A stretch of 53,034 nt of DNA, taken from NCBI RefSeq assembly GCF_900142015.1, contig NZ_FQZN01000036.1, positions 1 to 53,034 on the forward strand, given 5' to 3'. The notes under the pieces were generated by a model, which saw only the letters and a program-made list of their open reading frames with translations, was not told the origin of the DNA and searched no databases. The position numbers and the translations under genes were made by a program. Below are positions 51,127 through 53,034 of this stretch, piece after piece (within the stretch, counting starts at the first letter, position 1; every line of letters starts with the position of its first letter). This stretch comes from Bacteroides stercorirosoris (GTDB lineage: Bacteria > Bacteroidota > Bacteroidia > Bacteroidales > Bacteroidaceae).

Positions 51127-51550
51127 CGCTAATCACTGTCCTTCTCTCTCCAATAATAAGGAATACCTCGTCTTTTATATTATCCGGCAGCGCAATCCCG
51201 CGTAGTTGCAGGCTTCGCACCCATCCGGCGACGTCAGTATCCTGCATGGTATAGAATATATCCCTAAATTCATCTTCTTGTTCGGAAGTATAATCTTCGG
51301 GAGCAACGCCGATGTACTTGTCCAGCTCTTCATCGTCGTAATACTCTATCTTCTTGCTGACGGCAGCCAGCAGACTGTCCCGTTCGCATACCTCATGCTG
51401 TCCACAACACTCTGCATCCACTTCTTTCACTTCGGGCATGGCATCCAGTTCTCCGCGCTCAATTTTCTTCTGCAAGCGGCGGTTGCGGATGTATCCTGCC
51501 AGAAGGGCAATGCAGACAAGTACAATCAGACTTATTATCAGTATCCACAT
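51122..51550 (-). CDS. Single-TM protein with Cys/His cluster
   Basis: Unrecognised protein of 142 residues. One N-terminal TM helix (about 2-20) is followed by a cytoplasmic domain. ECCGQHEVC (Cys48, Cys49, His52, Cys55) could bind a metal or iron-sulfur cluster. A helical, acidic C-terminal half follows (DDEELDKYIGVAPEDYTSEQEDEFRDIFYTM). Its last codons and stop come from a repeat unit. It lies 3 bases after aroA and is followed by the metal permease, so a metal-related role is possible but is inference only. Confidence 0.75.
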   Translation of the reverse strand: MWILIISLIVLVCIALLAGYIRNRRLQKKIERGELDAMPEVKEVDAECCGQHEVCERDSLLAAVSKKIEYYDDEELDKYIGVAPEDYTSEQEDEFRDIFYTMQDTDVAGWVRSLQLRGIALPDNIKDEVFLIIGERRTVISG

Positions 51551-51553
51551 ATT

Positions 51554-52813
51554 CTATTCCTCTATTTCTATTTCAAATCCGGCTTGTTGCAAGTCTTTCC
51601 AATATCCCGGATAAGATTTGGAAACCACCTGAGGCTCTGCAATCAATAAAGACGGCATCCGCATGGCGGCAGGTGCAAAGGCCATTGCCATCCGGTGGTC
51701 CTCGTAAGTTGCGATAACGGGATTGGCTTCCGGTTCATGGCGCTCACCGTCCCAGATTAATATACTGTCCTCTTCCGACTTCACCACATATCCCAACTTA
51801 TGCAATTCGGTGATGAGTGCCTGAATCCGGTCTGTTTCCTTGATTTTCAAACTCTGCAATCCGGTGAAACGGAAAGGTATGTTCATTAAACAACAAGTCA
51901 CAACGAAAGTTTGTGCCAGGTCGGGTATATCGACTAAATCTTCCTTGATGCGGGCAACAGGGCTGCCCATCTTGGTCAATACTACTCCACGGTCGGTATG
52001 TGCTGTCCGTACACCAAGTTTCGTGAATATCTCCGCTCCCCGGCTGTCTCCCTGATAGCTGCGTGGGAAAAGTCCCGATAATTCCACTTCAGTTTTTACG
52101 GTTTCCTTGTCGTTAGTTGCATCGTCACAGCTCAGGGCAACCATCTGATACCAATAGGACGCAGCACTCCAGTCGCTTTCCACCGTGAAAGGTATGTCTT
52201 TGTAAGTGCCGGGGCGGACGGTGATACTGCTTTCGGAACTCCATGCGGCTTCTGCACCGAATTCCTTCATCAGTTGCAACGTCAGGTTGATATAGGGGCG
52301 TGAGATGATTTCTCCCGTCAGGTTCAGTTTAAGTCCGTTTTTCAGAATCGGACCAATCATCAGTAAGGCAGATATATATTGTGAACTTACGTTTCCGGCC
52401 AGCGTGATTTCTTCGCCCGTCAGCTCTGTGCCTGTGATGCGTAGCGGAGGGTAACCCTCTTTGCCGGCATATTCAATTTGCGCACCCAGTTCGCGCAGGG
52501 CATCCACAAGAATCCGTATAGGACGTTGCTGCATCCGCTCGGTACCCGTAATGATGCGTGTACCGGGTGTTACGCTGAGATAAGCGGTGAGAAAACGCAT
52601 GGCTGTTCCAGCGGCAAGGATGTCGATATGTTCGGGAGTTCCGTCCAAAGCCTTTATCATGACACGGGTGTCGTCGCAGTCGCTCAGATTGGCGGGTGTG
52701 ATGCACCCCTGTGCCAAAGCATGTAATATCAAAGCCCGGTTACTGATACTCTTGGATGCCGGGAGCTGAATAGTGGTGTGCAGAGTGGCAGGTGCCGAAA
52801 GTTTATAGCGCAT
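51554..52813 (-). CDS. aroA: 3-phosphoshikimate 1-carboxyvinyltransferase (EPSP synthase)
   Basis: Joins shikimate-3-phosphate and phosphoenolpyruvate in the aromatic amino acid pathway. It has 419 residues, full length. The start has LPASKSISNRALIL with Lys21, Ser22 and Arg26. AAGTAMRFLTAYLSV, GTERMQQRPI, DWSAASYW and KIKETDRIQAL match the family's substrate-binding segments; EDHRMAMAFAPAA is near the end. The DCDDTRVM segment near 40-47 is the usual Bacteroidota variant. It has its own -7 box. Confidence 0.96.
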   Translation of the reverse strand: MRYKLSAPATLHTTIQLPASKSISNRALILHALAQGCITPANLSDCDDTRVMIKALDGTPEHIDILAAGTAMRFLTAYLSVTPGTRIITGTERMQQRPIRILVDALRELGAQIEYAGKEGYPPLRITGTELTGEEITLAGNVSSQYISALLMIGPILKNGLKLNLTGEIISRPYINLTLQLMKEFGAEAAWSSESSITVRPGTYKDIPFTVESDWSAASYWYQMVALSCDDATNDKETVKTEVELSGLFPRSYQGDSRGAEIFTKLGVRTAHTDRGVVLTKMGSPVARIKEDLVDIPDLAQTFVVTCCLMNIPFRFTGLQSLKIKETDRIQALITELHKLGYVVKSEEDSILIWDGERHEPEANPVIATYEDHRMAMAFAPAAMRMPSLLIAEPQVVSKSYPGYWKDLQQAGFEIEIEE

Positions 52814-52856
52814 AGTTGTATTCTTTCTTAGAATCTAATAGCTGGTTTACAGACTA

Positions 52857-52864
52857 CAAAAGTA
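52857..52864 (-). promoter_or_regulatory. -7 box of aroA
   Basis: TACTTTTG on the leftward strand, 43 bases before the ATG. It lies between the stop codon of the upstream gene and aroA. Confidence 0.45.
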
Positions 52865-52887
52865 CGATAAATATCTGAATAAAGAAA

Positions 52888-53034
52888 CTATTTTCTTTCC
52901 ACCTTCTTCACCCACTGGAAATAGCTTTTCAGTAATGTCTCTTCCGGTATAAGTTCCGTCATCCCGTGCTCTTCCAGATACAACTCCGTGGCCCTTGTGA
53001 ACATCATCCCGTTCTTAAACTTGTTCCTGCGCAG
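52888..53034 (-). CDS. C-terminal fragment of an unidentified protein
   Basis: The 48 C-terminal residues of a leftward gene that continues past the window edge, ending ...YFQWVKKVERK with TAG at 52888-52890. The fragment is basic and helical (FTRATELYLEEHG). I do not recognise the family, and the fragment is too short to name. The codon pattern and the open frame to the edge make it a real gene end. Confidence 0.75.
   Translation of the reverse strand: MRRNKFKNGMMFTRATELYLEEHGMTELIPEETLLKSYFQWVKKVERK

Overview
The window looks like chromosomal DNA of a gut Bacteroides-type Bacteroidota. The evidence is a SusC/SusD pair, C10 proteases with type-A T9SS tails, PorX- and PorW-like genes, a class I fumarase, Bacteroidota-type RND operons, lipoproteins with long signal peptides, many TAnnTTTG -7 promoter boxes, and few purine-rich ribosome binding sites. 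I see no tRNA, rRNA, CRISPR array, intact insertion sequence or replication origin.

Layout. (1) 1-10040: a SusC gene missing its 5' end, its SusD lipoprotein, a C10 (streptopain-like) protease broken by one in-frame TAG, a second intact C10 protease, and a lipoprotein gene overlapping that protease by 4 bases. This reads as an accessory locus for protein or peptide foraging. (2) 10090-16581, rightward: hflX, a large left-handed beta-helix protein (DUF4954), class I fumarase, and a membrane acyltransferase. (3) 16621-27170, leftward: PL10 pectate lyase, an MFP-RND-OMF efflux operon, rsgA, frr, pyrH and a MATE transporter. (4) 27322-34000, mixed: a TPR protein, a two-TM protein, a scar of mobile-element fragments (28649-29383), birA, yjbR, yraN, a small basic/acidic protein, tadA, a 59-residue protein, DUF4834, and the phosphatidylethanolamine pair pssA-psd. 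(5) 34094-44641, rightward: dnaE, trxA, an acidic protein, and a second RND efflux operon preceded by a palindromic candidate operator. (6) 44759-53034, leftward: Imm17-like protein, tsaE, porX, porW, an orphan metal-ABC permease, a Cys-rich membrane protein, aroA, and the 3' end of an unidentified gene.

Most of the window is core metabolism and information processing. The parts most worth attention are the truncated SusC at the left edge, which looks like a recombination cassette; the protease/SusCD neighbourhood and its possible link to the PorX/PorW secretion regulators; a set of long perfect inverted repeats placed 0-6 bases after stop codons; and a short palindromic repeat read in frame inside porW.
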